The notes: generated by a model not told the origin, from the sequence alone. Numbered from the stretch's first letter, positions 51,583 through 60,482 are shown. The stretch: DNA of 64,000 nt from Cupriavidus sp. BIS7 (GCF_000292345.1 NZ_ALOU01000040.1:62001-126000), one strand, 5' to 3'. Program-made: numbers and translations.

Positions 51583-52152
51583 GTGGCGCGGCTGTTTGTT
51601 GCCGTCGAGATGCCGCCCGCGCTGGCGGCCGACCTGCTGCGCCTGGTGCCGGCACAACGCGGCATCCGGCCCACGCCGCCCACGCAATTGCACCTGACAC
51701 TGCGCTTCCTGGGCGAGCAGGACGAACCGACGGCTGCGCGGATCGACGCGGCGCTGCGTGCGGCCATGGTTCCGCCCACGTTTCCGCCCATGTCGCTGCA
51801 AGTGCAAGGCGTGGGCCGTTTCCGTGGCAGGCAGGGCGCCATTCTCTGGGCAGGGCTGGCAGATTCGCCGCCGCTGCTGGCGCTGTTCGAGGCGATCAGC
51901 GGGGCGCTGGAGACGATAGGAATTGCGCCTGAAGGCCGGCGCTTCTGGCCGCATCTGACCTTGGCGCGTTGCCGGCCCGAGGTGCCGGAGCGCGTGTTGC
52001 GCGACTGGCTGGCAGCCCACAAGGACCTGTCACTGCCACCGTGGGACGTCGGCAGCTTTGTCCTGTTTGAGAGCTTTCTTGATCGACTGGGCGCGCGTCA
52101 TCAGATGCGTGCGAGTTATCGGCTTGAGGGATCGGCTGAGGGATCGGATTAA
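51583..52152 (+). CDS. thpR: RNA 2',3'-cyclic phosphodiesterase (2'-5' RNA ligase family)
   Basis: 2H-phosphoesterase of 189 aa. Both H-x-T motifs are visible: QLHLTLRFLGEQ (His37, Thr39) and FWPHLTLARC (His124, Thr126). The start is a GTG at 51583, preceded by GGGGAA; no ATG fits, since the family begins RLFVAVE. It follows ogt by 17 bp and may be co-transcribed with the alkylation-repair genes, perhaps for RNA end processing. The last codons (LEGSAEGSD) come from a 12-bp tandem duplication. Confidence 0.87.
   Translation: MARLFVAVEMPPALAADLLRLVPAQRGIRPTPPTQLHLTLRFLGEQDEPTAARIDAALRAAMVPPTFPPMSLQVQGVGRFRGRQGAILWAGLADSPPLLALFEAISGALETIGIAPEGRRFWPHLTLARCRPEVPERVLRDWLAAHKDLSLPPWDVGSFVLFESFLDRLGARHQMRASYRLEGSAEGSD
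52125..52148. repeat. 12-bp tandem duplication at the thpR 3' end
   Basis: TGAGGGATCGGC followed by TGAGGGATCGGA, in frame, encoding the doubled EGS at the C terminus just before the TAA. Confidence 0.75.
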
Positions 52153-52157
52153 GGCCG

Positions 52158-52781
52158 TCAGCCCAGGTTGCTGAGCCCGAGCGCCACCCCCAGACCGCAC
52201 AGCGTGGTGCCGATCACGCCATCGAGCAGCCGCTGTCGCTTCAGCATCGCGCTGCGCAGTGTCTCGGACCCGAAGCTCCACGCGACGAAGCTGAACCAGG
52301 CCAAGTGGGCGGCTGACATGAACAGTCCGTAGCCGAACTGCACGGCCGATGGCGTATGCGCGTTGACGACCTGTGTGTACGTGCTGACCACGAACAGCGT
52401 GGTCTTGGGATTGAGCGCATTGGTCAGGAAGCCCATGCGCAGCGCCGCCAGCCCGGAGATGGCCGGTGCGCTGGCGGTATCGACGGTCAATGGCGTGCGG
52501 TTGCGCAGTGTCTGAAGGCCGATCCAGATCAGGTAGGCAGCCCCGATTACCTTGATGACGGACAGCAGTCCGTGAGCGTGGCGCATCAGCAGCGACACGC
52601 CGAACATCGTGTATGCCACGTGGACCTGCACGCCCAGCGCGATGCCCAGCGCGCAGAGCAGCCCGGTGCGGCGGCCGAACAGATAGCTGTTGCGCGTGAC
52701 CATGGCGAAGTCCGGGCCCGGGCTGATCACGGCAAGGATGGTGATGGTGGCAACGGCCAGCAGTTCGGCGAGCGGAGTCAT
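52158..52781 (-). CDS. LysE/RhtB family exporter
   Basis: Inner-membrane amino-acid or metabolite exporter of 207 aa with about six membrane segments. ISPGPDFAMVTRNSYLFGRRTGLLCALGIALG is the diagnostic N-terminal block; GAAYLIWIGLQTLR and FLTNALNPKTTLFVVSTYTQVV also fit. Divergent from a GcvA-type LysR gene across 129 bp, which probably controls it. Confidence 0.9.
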   Translation of the reverse strand: MTPLAELLAVATITILAVISPGPDFAMVTRNSYLFGRRTGLLCALGIALGVQVHVAYTMFGVSLLMRHAHGLLSVIKVIGAAYLIWIGLQTLRNRTPLTVDTASAPAISGLAALRMGFLTNALNPKTTLFVVSTYTQVVNAHTPSAVQFGYGLFMSAAHLAWFSFVAWSFGSETLRSAMLKRQRLLDGVIGTTLCGLGVALGLSNLG

Positions 52782-52910
52782 TTTCAGTCAGTTTTCGTTG
52801 TGGAATGCCGGTGTCGGCAACGTTCGGACATGGCAATTCTGGCTCGCAGAAATGGGTACGGCAAACGATGTATACTCGCCGAATTCCGTGAGAAAACCTG
52901 ACAGATCGGC

Positions 52911-53795
52911 ATGCCATCGATGCACTGGCTTGGCTGGATCCGCTTCTTCGAGGCGGCCGCGCGCCATCAGAACTTCGCCCGGGCTGCCGAGGAGTTGCAC
53001 CTGACCCACGGCGCCATCAGCCGGCAGATCCGGCAGCTCGAGGACGAACTCGGCGTGGCCCTGTTCGAGCGGCGCAACCGTGCGGTTTTCCTGACCGAAG
53101 CCGGCCGCACGCTACATGTCGCAGCCACGCAGTCGATGGACCTGCTGGCTGCCGCCGCCGAAAGAATCCGTGCGCCCGCGCGGAACGTGGCATTGACGCT
53201 GTCATGCGAGCCAACTATCGCGATGCGCTGGCTGATCCCGCGGCTTGCGCGCTTTTCCGCGCTGCACCCCGATATTCCGCTGCACCTGATGGCCGCCGGC
53301 GGGCCGATCGACTTTGCGCGCGGCGGCGTCGATGTTGCATTGCGCCGCAACGATTTTTCGTTCGACGCGCGCTGGCACACGCGCGAACTGGCGCCCGAGC
53401 GGGTCGGGCCCGTTTGCAGGCCGGATCTGGCCGCCGCCAATCTTGATGCGCTGCAACGGCTCCATACGCGCACGCGGCCGGACGCCTGGCAGCGCTGGGC
53501 GCGCGGCTCGGGTATCACGCTGGTGGGCGGCGCCGACGTCTGGTACGAACACTTCTACCTGAGCCTGCAGGCTGCAGCGGCAGGCCTTGGCTGGGCCATC
53601 GCTTCTGAACTGATGGCCACCGATGAACTGGCCGATGGCCGACTGGCGGCGCCGCACGGTTTTGTGGCGGACGGCTCCGCGTACTACCTGCTCTCGCCCG
53701 CACCGTTCGAGTACGACCCGCGCCGCGGCGCGTTGTTTGACTGGCTGCGGACTGAGGCGCAGGCATCGTTGCAGGCACCCCCGGGGCCGGGATGA
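52911..53795 (+). CDS. LysR family regulator (GcvA-like)
   Basis: LysR regulator of 294 aa of the GcvA subgroup, seen from MPSMHWLGWIRFFEAAARHQNFARAAEELHLTHGAISRQIRQLEDELGVALFERRNRAVFLTEAGR and the effector portion LTLSCEPTIAMRWLIPRLARFSALHPDIPLHLMAAGG. Divergent from the LysE-type exporter gene, the likely target. The shared region contains CGCAGAAATGGGTACG, one base off a short dispersed repeat. Confidence 0.88.
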   Translation: MPSMHWLGWIRFFEAAARHQNFARAAEELHLTHGAISRQIRQLEDELGVALFERRNRAVFLTEAGRTLHVAATQSMDLLAAAAERIRAPARNVALTLSCEPTIAMRWLIPRLARFSALHPDIPLHLMAAGGPIDFARGGVDVALRRNDFSFDARWHTRELAPERVGPVCRPDLAAANLDALQRLHTRTRPDAWQRWARGSGITLVGGADVWYEHFYLSLQAAAAGLGWAIASELMATDELADGRLAAPHGFVADGSAYYLLSPAPFEYDPRRGALFDWLRTEAQASLQAPPGPG

Positions 53796-53837
53796 GGCAA
53801 AAAGCGTTGAGGACGCCACCCCTCCGAAGTCGGTCGC

Positions 53838-53864
53838 TAAAGTTACGTCGTATTTTGCCGAAGG
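53838..53864 (+). promoter_or_regulatory. sigma-28 (FliA) promoter of ycgR
   Basis: TAAAGTTA-N11-GCCGAAGG matches the flagellar sigma-28 consensus TAAAGTTT-N11-GCCGATAA at 7 of 8 bases in the -35 and 5-6 in the -10, with exact spacing. It lies about 130 bp before the ATG of the YcgR gene. Confidence 0.72.
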
Positions 53865-53997
53865 CCATGGCAGATGCTTGCGCCGCCTTTGGGTGACGCT
53901 TACCATGCGGCGCTGGCTCGCCGCGGGATTTCAACCAATTCCGGCGCCCGTCCGCCGGGTGCAGCGTGGCGTAACCCTTTCGACGTAGCGTATTTCC

Positions 53998-54795
53998 ATG
54001 AGTCTTCAAGATCCCCGCGGGTCCAAGCTGGCCCAACCACAGTCCCAGGTCAAGGGCGATTCAGACGAGCAGGACGGCGCTGCGCATTCGGATGAACGCT
54101 ACCGGCTGACCCACAGCTCGCAGATCGGGACCGTGCTGCGCGACATGGCATGGCAGAAATGTCTGCTCAATGTTCGCTCGAAGGGCGGTTCGGAAATCGT
54201 GACGTCGATCCTGCACGTCGATCCGGCCAACAAGACTTTCATCTTCGACTGGTGCCGTGCAGACGGCGAGCGCCAGGCGTTGATGGCATCCGACCAGAAT
54301 GCGTTCTCGGGCCTGCTGCGCGGCGTGCCGGTGAACTTCATGGTGGGCACGCCCGGCGCAACGCGCTTCGAAGGCGGTCCGGCCTTTATCGCCGATTTCC
54401 CCGAGAAGCTCTATCACTTCCAGCGCCGCCGCCATTTCCGCGCCCGCACGCTGCTGACCAAGGGCTATCGTTGCGAACTCCGCATGCCTGACAGCGCCGA
54501 AAAGCAGGTGCTGCAGCTGGATATCGCCGATCTGTCGCTTTCCGGGGTGGGCCTGCGCTCGCGCGCGGTGGGGGCGGACTTGTTGCCGGTGGGTACCGTG
54601 GTCAAGCGCTGCCTGCTCGATTTCGCCGAACTCGGCCGGCTGGAACTGGATATGCAGGTGGTTGGCCACTGGCTGGTGGGCTTCGACGACAACACCGTCC
54701 ACCACTACGGTTGCGCATTCCTGAACCCGGACGGGCGCATGGAGAACTTCCTGCAGCGCCTGGTTTTCCAGCTCGAACTGGCGCACCGGGGCTGA
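53998..54795 (+). CDS. ycgR: YcgR-type flagellar brake protein (PilZ domain)
   Basis: c-di-GMP receptor of 265 aa that slows the flagellar motor when c-di-GMP is high. The N-terminal YcgR domain spans about 30-135 (IGTVLRDMAWQKCLLNVRS; VPVNFMVGTPG); the PilZ domain follows, with the two c-di-GMP motifs RRRHFR (143-148) and DLSLSGVG (178-185, D-x-S-x-x-G). A sigma-28-like promoter precedes the gene, matching its late flagellar expression in enterobacteria. No other flagellar genes are in the window. Confidence 0.9.
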   Translation: MSLQDPRGSKLAQPQSQVKGDSDEQDGAAHSDERYRLTHSSQIGTVLRDMAWQKCLLNVRSKGGSEIVTSILHVDPANKTFIFDWCRADGERQALMASDQNAFSGLLRGVPVNFMVGTPGATRFEGGPAFIADFPEKLYHFQRRRHFRARTLLTKGYRCELRMPDSAEKQVLQLDIADLSLSGVGLRSRAVGADLLPVGTVVKRCLLDFAELGRLELDMQVVGHWLVGFDDNTVHHYGCAFLNPDGRMENFLQRLVFQLELAHRG

Positions 54796-54845
54796 CGCCC
54801 CGGCGGGACCGGAAGCGGCCCGGGTTTCGCCCGGGTTCCGCTCGC

Positions 54846-54878
54846 TCAGATTTCGGTCAGGTTCCGCTCAGGTTCCGA
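54846..54878. repeat. stop-codon tandem triplication (11-bp unit)
   Basis: TCAGATTTCGG, TCAGGTTCCGC and TCAGGTTCCGA run in tandem. On the minus strand each begins its own TGA; the right-hand one is the stop of the IclR gene. Confidence 0.8.
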
Positions 54879-55716
54879 TCATCTTGCCAATTGCGGCTGC
54901 CGCCTCGCGCATGGGGCCGAGCAGCCGCGAAATCATCTCCGTCTCGGACACCTTGCCGGCCTTCACGCTGACGCTGATGGCCGCCAGCACCACACCGGCC
55001 TGCGAGCGCACCGGCACGGCAATCGCACGCAAGCCCGGCTCAAGTTCCTCGTCGATCAGGACGTAGTCCATGTCGCGCGCGCGCTGGAATGCTGCTTCCA
55101 GTTCCGGGCGCGAAATCTTCGTCAGCAGCGTACGCGGGCGCAGTTCGGCATGCTCGAAAAATGCTTCGAGGATCGGCTGGGGCTGATGCGCAAGCAAGAG
55201 ACGCCCCGTTGACGTGCAGTAGGCCGGCAGCCGGCTTCCCATGCCGAGCGCGTGGGTCATGACGCGCTGCACCTCGGAGCGAACCAGGTACAGGATGTCG
55301 GTGCCGTCCAGGATGGCCAGTGCCGACGTTTCATGCACGCGTGCGCTGAGGTTGTCCAGGATTGGCTGCGCCAGCGACACGATCGATGATGACGAGAAAT
55401 ACGCGTGGCCCAGATGCAGCACACGTGGGCGCAGCGCGAAATGGCCGTCCTGCTGGCTCACGTATCCAAGCTGCTCCAGCGTATAGAGACAACGCCTGAC
55501 CGAGGCCCGCGACAACTGCGTGCGCTGTGCAACCTGCGAAATCGTGAGCGGGCGTTTGCGTTCCGAGAATGCCTCAAGAACGGTCAGCCCGCGTGCCAGC
55601 GATAGCATGAAGTTGGGATCGCCGGCAAAGCTGCCGAGGATATCGGCGGGCGGCTTGGCGGCGCGCACGGTATCGGCTTGCGCCGGCTTGAGACGGATGG
55701 GGCTCGGTGCGTCCAT
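54868..55716 (-). CDS. IclR family regulator (PcaR/PobR-like)
   Basis: Regulator of 282 aa. A 35-residue N-terminal extension precedes the winged helix (SLARGLTVLEAFSERKRPLTISQVAQRTQLSRASVRRCLYTLEQLGYV), then the ligand-binding IclR domain with THALGMGSRLPAYCTSTGRLLLAH, DYVLIDEELEPGLRAIAVPVR and AAISVSVKAGKVSE. The PAYCTSTGRLLLA segment is typical of PcaR/PobR regulators of aromatic acid degradation. No aromatic genes adjoin it, so it acts at a distance or on itself. Confidence 0.88.
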   Translation of the reverse strand: MDAPSPIRLKPAQADTVRAAKPPADILGSFAGDPNFMLSLARGLTVLEAFSERKRPLTISQVAQRTQLSRASVRRCLYTLEQLGYVSQQDGHFALRPRVLHLGHAYFSSSSIVSLAQPILDNLSARVHETSALAILDGTDILYLVRSEVQRVMTHALGMGSRLPAYCTSTGRLLLAHQPQPILEAFFEHAELRPRTLLTKISRPELEAAFQRARDMDYVLIDEELEPGLRAIAVPVRSQAGVVLAAISVSVKAGKVSETEMISRLLGPMREAAAAIGKMIGT

Positions 55717-55786
55717 GGGTGCGGTGCGGGGGCGTTCGATAATCGCGCATCATAACGCTCCGGCGCACGGACTGCTGCGCTTCGGA

Positions 55787-55816
55787 CAAAAAAATGTCGC
55801 CGATTGGGGCGGCGAC
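55787..55816 (-). terminator. Rho-independent terminator
   Basis: On the minus strand GTCGCCG and CGGCGAC form a 7-bp stem with a 7-nt loop, followed by ATTTTTTTG. It lies about 145 bp after the patatin gene and before the IclR gene, so it probably ends the patatin transcript. Confidence 0.7.
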
Positions 55817-55948
55817 GGGGAAGGGGGTGTCAGTCAAGACGGGGGTCTTGGCGACCTGACCAGTATAGGCACGCGCGCAAAGACATTAAATACAACTAAG
55901 GTGGGGGTCGGGCGTCATAGACATTTCGCCTGGCGGATTCCCGGGCAC

Positions 55949-55964
55949 TTCACCTATTCACCTA
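55949..55964. repeat. stop-codon tandem duplication (8-bp unit)
   Basis: TTCACCTA twice in tandem; on the minus strand TAGGTGAA is repeated, and the first TAG is the stop of the patatin gene. Confidence 0.7.
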
Positions 55965-58217
55965 TGGCTTGCCCAGGAACAGGTAGAACGCATAGTTGCC
56001 GCCGGCCGCACGGCCGTACCCGAGGTAGAGCGGGCCGATCGGGCTGTCGATGCCGAAGAACGCGGCTACCGATTTCAGCAGGCCGGTTGGGCTGCCCGGC
56101 ACCAGCGGTGCGCCGACGCGCCCGGCCTCCAGCGAGAAGCCCGCATAGGCGCCATCGAAGAAGGTCTGGTGAATCAGCTTGTTGTAGTAGACCATCCGCG
56201 CGAACTGCAGGTTGCCGCCGATCAGCTGCCCGGTGCTGTAGCCGGACTGCTGCAGGAAGCCGCCCCACTGGAACAGGTCATAGTTGGGCAAGGCCGGGCC
56301 GCCGAGGTTGCTGCCGGCCCTGACGCCGAAGCTCAACGTGTTGTTGCCGATCGAATACGCCCACGTGCCGCTGATGTCGCCCTTCGTATAGGTGTTGGTG
56401 GCGCCCATGCCGCCCTGCGAGGCGTAGATGTTCAGGGTGCCGCCATACCCGTAGCGCGGGAAGTTGATGTTGTCGATCTGATCCACCAGTAACCGGCCCG
56501 TGACCGCACGGCGCTGGATGTGGCCGGGCCCCGGCGCCAGGACCACGGGGCCCGTGGACAGCGTGGCGTTCTGCTCGCCGATGACCACGCCGACGCGGGC
56601 CTCGCCATACTTGGTGAACTGGCTGCCGAAATCGAACGCGAGATCTGAACGGCGCAGGTCGTACTGCGCGAACCTGGTGTCGCCGTTGAAGATATTGACG
56701 GGCCGCCGTTCCAACTCGATGCGCGGCGCGACGAAGAACAACTGGCGCGTGTCGATCGGCTGATAGAACTCGCTGATCAGGCTCGATGTCTGGCCCACCT
56801 GCACGTCGGTGCGCCACTCGGCACCGAGCGAATTGAGCCACGTGCGGCGATAGCTGGCCAGCAGGTTGAAGTAGGCCTCGCCGCGGAAGTCGGTGCTGAG
56901 ACCAAGGCCGAAGCGCAGGTAGTTCGGCCCGTACGATTTCTCGATGGCGTCGACCGAAAGCACGCGCTTGCCCGGCTCTTCCAGAAAGCGATAGTTCACG
57001 TGCTCGAAGTCGCCGGTACCGAACAGGCGCCGCATGTCGCGATCCAGCGTGGCCTGCGAGATCGGCTCGCCCGGCCTGGTTTCCATCGTGGCCGCGGCAA
57101 ACGCCGGGTTCACGCGTTCCATTGGCGCGAAGCGGATCTCGTCGACAGGCCGCTGGTCAGGTGGCGGCAGCGCCTTCTGCGCCGTGCGCAACCGGGCGTA
57201 CTGCTCCTGCGGCAGCGAGAGCGCCGCCAGCCGGGTTGCCTGGCGCCGTGCGGCGGCTTCGCCAATCGGGATCGTCCTGGGCAGGTGGTCGAAATCGCCG
57301 GCCGAGAAATCGCCAAGCTCGGGCAGGATCAGGATGTCGGCCGGTTGCAGGGACGCCAGCGACGCGCGCACGTTCTGCTCGGTCAGGATATTGAGCATCT
57401 GGCCGGTCACGCCGATCAGAGAGGTCAGTTCGTCGCGCTTCATCAGCGGCGTACCAAGGTTGACGGCAATGATGATGTCCGCACCCATCGCTCGCGCAAC
57501 GTCGACGGGCAGGTTATCGGTCAGGCCGCCATCCACCAGCAGCTTGCCCTGGTATTCGGTGGGGGCCACCGCGCCGGGTACCGACATGCTCGCGCGCATC
57601 ACGTTGGCCAGTTCGCCTTCGCGGAAGACCACCGGCGTGCCCGACACCAGATCCGTGGCCACCGCGCGGTACGGAATCGGCAGCGTATCGAAATTGCGAT
57701 AGCCGGGGGCATTGGCCAGCTTGCGCAACACCGTTTCAAGCTGCACGCCCGACACGGCGCCCTTGGGCAGCAGCAGGCCGTCCGACCGCACGCCGATCTC
57801 GGGGGTGAACAGGTTCGTGTGGTCGTCCATCTTGCGGCGGATGGCAAGATCCTGGCGTGGCGGGCGTTCCTTGAAGATCGTCTCCGTGGTCAGTCCGCCG
57901 ACGAGCTTTTCCATGTCCGCCGTGCTCATGCCGGTAGCGTATGCGCCACCGACGAGCGACCCCATGCTTGTGCCGGCGATGCAGTCGATCGGCACGCGCA
58001 ATTCCTCAAGCACCTTGAGCACCCCGATATGGGCCGCGCCGCGTGCACCTCCGCCAGACAGCACCAGGCAGATCTTTGGCCGTCCCTGCGGGTGCGCTGC
58101 GGCATCGGTTTCGGGCCCGGCGGCGGCCGGCATTCCTGCCAGCAAGCAAGCGCATAGTGCCGCCAGCCATCCGGCACGGCGAAGAAGGGTGGGGGCGAGG
58201 CGCGTTGCAGTCGGCAT
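55962..58217 (-). CDS. patatin-like phospholipase with outer-membrane barrel
   Basis: Autotransporter-like lipase of 751 aa (PlpD type). Signal peptide 1-34; patatin domain about 47-330 with the oxyanion loop GGGARG (55-60), catalytic Ser84 in GTSMGS and the dyad Asp in VDGGLTDNLP; then a POTRA-like segment (TRPGEPISQATLDRDMRRLFGTGDFEHVNYRFL) and a 16-strand-type barrel ending YAFYLFLGKP. This patatin - POTRA - barrel order is that of type Vd secretion proteins, where the barrel exports the lipase. The start at 58217 fits the signal peptide; the frame is open further upstream. Confidence 0.9.
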   Translation of the reverse strand: MPTATRLAPTLLRRAGWLAALCACLLAGMPAAAGPETDAAAHPQGRPKICLVLSGGGARGAAHIGVLKVLEELRVPIDCIAGTSMGSLVGGAYATGMSTADMEKLVGGLTTETIFKERPPRQDLAIRRKMDDHTNLFTPEIGVRSDGLLLPKGAVSGVQLETVLRKLANAPGYRNFDTLPIPYRAVATDLVSGTPVVFREGELANVMRASMSVPGAVAPTEYQGKLLVDGGLTDNLPVDVARAMGADIIIAVNLGTPLMKRDELTSLIGVTGQMLNILTEQNVRASLASLQPADILILPELGDFSAGDFDHLPRTIPIGEAAARRQATRLAALSLPQEQYARLRTAQKALPPPDQRPVDEIRFAPMERVNPAFAAATMETRPGEPISQATLDRDMRRLFGTGDFEHVNYRFLEEPGKRVLSVDAIEKSYGPNYLRFGLGLSTDFRGEAYFNLLASYRRTWLNSLGAEWRTDVQVGQTSSLISEFYQPIDTRQLFFVAPRIELERRPVNIFNGDTRFAQYDLRRSDLAFDFGSQFTKYGEARVGVVIGEQNATLSTGPVVLAPGPGHIQRRAVTGRLLVDQIDNINFPRYGYGGTLNIYASQGGMGATNTYTKGDISGTWAYSIGNNTLSFGVRAGSNLGGPALPNYDLFQWGGFLQQSGYSTGQLIGGNLQFARMVYYNKLIHQTFFDGAYAGFSLEAGRVGAPLVPGSPTGLLKSVAAFFGIDSPIGPLYLGYGRAAGGNYAFYLFLGKP

Positions 58218-58448
58218 GTCAGGTTGAGGTCTGCGGGCAATGCCGCGAGCCACAACACTAGCAGCGTGATCCGTATGCCGCACATGGCAGCCGTATGGAT
58301 CGAAACAATTCAGCATGGGCGCCGGAAGCGTTCAGATCAGAGGCCGATTGCGCAGCCTCTGTCGGGCATCGGTCGGGCACCTGTCCGCGCCGGCCGGAAT
58401 TGCGGAGGCGGCATATACTGGCGCCGTACCCGTATCTTTTTGCCCGCT

Positions 58449-58676
58449 GTGTCTTCCTCCAAGTCTTCCTCCGAGTCTTCCCGATTCCACTCCGACGATC
58501 CCCGGCCCCAGCCGCCCGAGCGCCCCGGCGACAACGAGTGCTGCGGCAGCGGGTGCGATCCGTGCGTATTCGATTTCTATAACGACGAGATGGAGCGGTA
58601 CCGTCAGGAACTGAGGGCGTGGGAGGCGCGCCAGGCCGCCCACGAACAGACCGAAAAGACCGTCACCCATCCGTGA
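58449..58676 (+). CDS. oxidoreductase-like domain protein
   Basis: Small protein of 75 aa with the Oxidored-like motif PPERPGDNECCGSGCDPCVFDFYNDEMERYRQELRAWEAR: clustered cysteines (C-C-x3-C-x2-C) and a Trp-bearing helix. Members are short, mainly in proteobacteria and mitochondria, with no settled function. The start is a GTG at 58449 giving a Ser-rich N terminus; no ribosome site is clear and the frame is open upstream. Its TGA overlaps the GTG of the SIR2 gene. Confidence 0.75.
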   Translation: MSSSKSSSESSRFHSDDPRPQPPERPGDNECCGSGCDPCVFDFYNDEMERYRQELRAWEARQAAHEQTEKTVTHP

Positions 58677-59506
58677 GCACGTCCCCTGCGCTTCGCGATT
58701 TCGTCGAGCAGCATCCGCGCCTGTTCGTCTTGACCGGTGCAGGCATCAGCACGGACTCGGGCATTCCGGGCTACCGCGACGAGCAGGGGCGCTGGCAGCG
58801 GTCGGCGCCAATGACGATCAGCGCGTTCATGAGCGGCCACGCGGCGCGTCAGCGCTACTGGGCGCGCAGCATGATCGGCTGGCCCGTGGCCGCGGGCGCG
58901 CAACCCAATATCAGTCATCGCATCGTGGCAAGGCTTGGCGACGCCGGGCGCGTCTCGGCGCTGGTCACGCAGAACGTGGACGGGCTGCATCAGCGGGCGG
59001 GCAGCCACGATGTGATCGAGCTGCACGGCAGCATCGGACAGGTGATCTGTCTGTCCTGCGCCACGCGCTATCCGCGTGCGGACGTGCAGCACTGGCTCTG
59101 GCAGCACAATCCCGATTTCCATGGCGTGTCCGCGGTGCCTGCGGCCGATGGCGACGCGCACCTTGAATCACCGTTGTTCGACAACTTCGCCGTGCCGGTC
59201 TGCGAGCGGTGCGAGGGCGTGCTCAAGCCCGATGTCGTGTTTTTCGGCGAGTCCGTGCCGCGCGAACGTGTCGATGCGGGCCGCGCGGCGCTTGGCCAGT
59301 CCGATGCGCTGCTGGTCGTCGGATCGTCGTTGACGGTGTTCTCGGGATATCGGTTCTGCCTGTGGGCAAAGGAGCGCGGCCTGCCGATCGCGGCGCTCAA
59401 CCTCGGGACCACGCGCGCAGATCCGCTGCTGACGCTCAAGGTTTCCGCGCCAATCGGTCCCGCGTTGTCCGCGCTGGCAGCCGGCATCGGGCTACAGGCC
59501 GATTGA
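58673..59506 (+). CDS. SIR2 family NAD-dependent protein deacetylase
   Basis: Sirtuin of 277 aa. NAD-binding TGAGISTDSGIPGYRD (21-36), TQNVDGLHQRAG (99-110), catalytic His118 in ELHG, a zinc-binding module with CLSCATRY and CERCEGVLKPDVVFFGE, and VGSSLTVFSGYRF are all present. Start GTG at 58673 overlaps the previous stop as GTGA. Cytosolic; probably regulates acyl-CoA synthetases or other enzymes by deacetylation. The stop codon begins a 12-bp tandem repeat. Confidence 0.92.
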   Translation: MSTSPALRDFVEQHPRLFVLTGAGISTDSGIPGYRDEQGRWQRSAPMTISAFMSGHAARQRYWARSMIGWPVAAGAQPNISHRIVARLGDAGRVSALVTQNVDGLHQRAGSHDVIELHGSIGQVICLSCATRYPRADVQHWLWQHNPDFHGVSAVPAADGDAHLESPLFDNFAVPVCERCEGVLKPDVVFFGESVPRERVDAGRAALGQSDALLVVGSSLTVFSGYRFCLWAKERGLPIAALNLGTTRADPLLTLKVSAPIGPALSALAAGIGLQAD

Positions 59507-59547
59507 AGGGCTGATTGAAGGGGCGATTGAAGGTCCGATTGACCGCC
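59501..59547. repeat. stop-codon tandem repeat (12-bp unit)
   Basis: GATTGAAGGGCT, GATTGAAGGGGC, GATTGAAGGTCC and a partial GATTGACCGCC. The first unit contains the SIR2 stop (GAT TGA); three more in-frame TGA codons follow at 12-bp steps. Confidence 0.88.
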
Positions 59548-59576
59548 GTCGCTCCGCTGGTGTTTCGCGTGGCCCG

Positions 59577-60167
59577 CTAGCGCAGGTTGACCTGCACGCG
59601 GATGCCGTCGGGCGCCACGGTGATGGCGCCCGGCTCCACGTCCTTGCCGTTGAAGCGAAGCTCGTCGGGTTTGAACGTGTATAGCGGATAGTCCTTCAGC
59701 AACTGCTGGGCCACGACCGCGCCGATCGCGTTGAGCTGATCGCGGTACTCGCTCATGCCTTGCACCTGCACGTCCTGCACCGTGGGGTTGTCCAGCAGCA
59801 CCGCGCGGCGCGTGGCGTCATAGCGGACGCCGCTGTTCAGCGCCAGCGTGCCGTTGATCGGCGGAGACGGCAGCACCGTGTTCGTCAGCGCGGCATCCAT
59901 CTGCGTGGTGACGCGGTTGCTAGCCTGGTCGAGCACCAGGCGCGGGTTGGATAGCTGCACGCTAACCAGTTCGCCGTAGCGCAGCGTGGCCGGGAAGCGT
60001 TTGTCGATGGCGCTCTGGAGTTCGCCCTTGGTGAATGTGTATTCGCCGGTCCAGACGTTATAGCCCGCGTGGGCCGTGCCAAGGGTGGCAACGGAGGCGG
60101 CGGCGACGGCAAACGCAAGCAGCGGGCGGCGCGCGCGGGACAGGGCGGTGGTCAGGGTACGAAACAT
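59577..60167 (-). CDS. DUF1439 (YceB-like) envelope protein
   Basis: Exported protein of 196 aa with a signal peptide (1-35, ending TAHAG; no lipobox cysteine). The mature part, YTFTKGELQSAIDKRFPATLRYGELVSVQLSNPRLVLDQASNRVTTQMDAAL...PINGTLALNSGVRYDATRRAVLLDNPTVQDVQVQG, fits the DUF1439 TULIP-like family, a lipid-binding-type fold of the periplasm. Function unknown. Convergent with the SIR2 gene. Confidence 0.85.
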   Translation of the reverse strand: MFRTLTTALSRARRPLLAFAVAAASVATLGTAHAGYNVWTGEYTFTKGELQSAIDKRFPATLRYGELVSVQLSNPRLVLDQASNRVTTQMDAALTNTVLPSPPINGTLALNSGVRYDATRRAVLLDNPTVQDVQVQGMSEYRDQLNAIGAVVAQQLLKDYPLYTFKPDELRFNGKDVEPGAITVAPDGIRVQVNLR

Positions 60168-60278
60168 GGGCGCAATGCGGATCGGGGCGGATCAGGGCGG
60201 GTCTGGATACGCGGTCAGACCGGCGCCGTATGGCGATCGTTCCGGCAAGTGACGTGCGCGTGGGTGTGCCCCCTAGCG

Positions 60279-60482
60279 TCAGTAGTGCGGCGGGATTTCG
60301 TGCTGCGGGTTGGATTCCGCGTCGGTGGGTGCGCTGGCGCGCACCTGCTGGTACAGCGCGCGAAACTGGGCTTGCAGCAGGTCGATCTGTTGCTGCTGGC
60401 GGGCAACCGCAAGGTTCAGCGTTTCGATCAGGTCCTCCTGGAAGGCAACCTTGATCTCCAGATCGGTGAGGCGGGATTCCAT
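60279..60482 (-). CDS. slyX: SlyX family protein
   Basis: Short coiled-coil protein of 67 aa: MESRLTDLEIKVAFQEDLIETLNLAVARQQQQIDLLQAQFRALYQQV is the SlyX core. Function is not established. GGAGAA 4 nt before the ATG at 60482 fixes the start, excluding an upstream in-frame Met. Downstream of a VOC gene on the same strand. Confidence 0.87.
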   Translation of the reverse strand: MESRLTDLEIKVAFQEDLIETLNLAVARQQQQIDLLQAQFRALYQQVRASAPTDAESNPQHEIPPHY

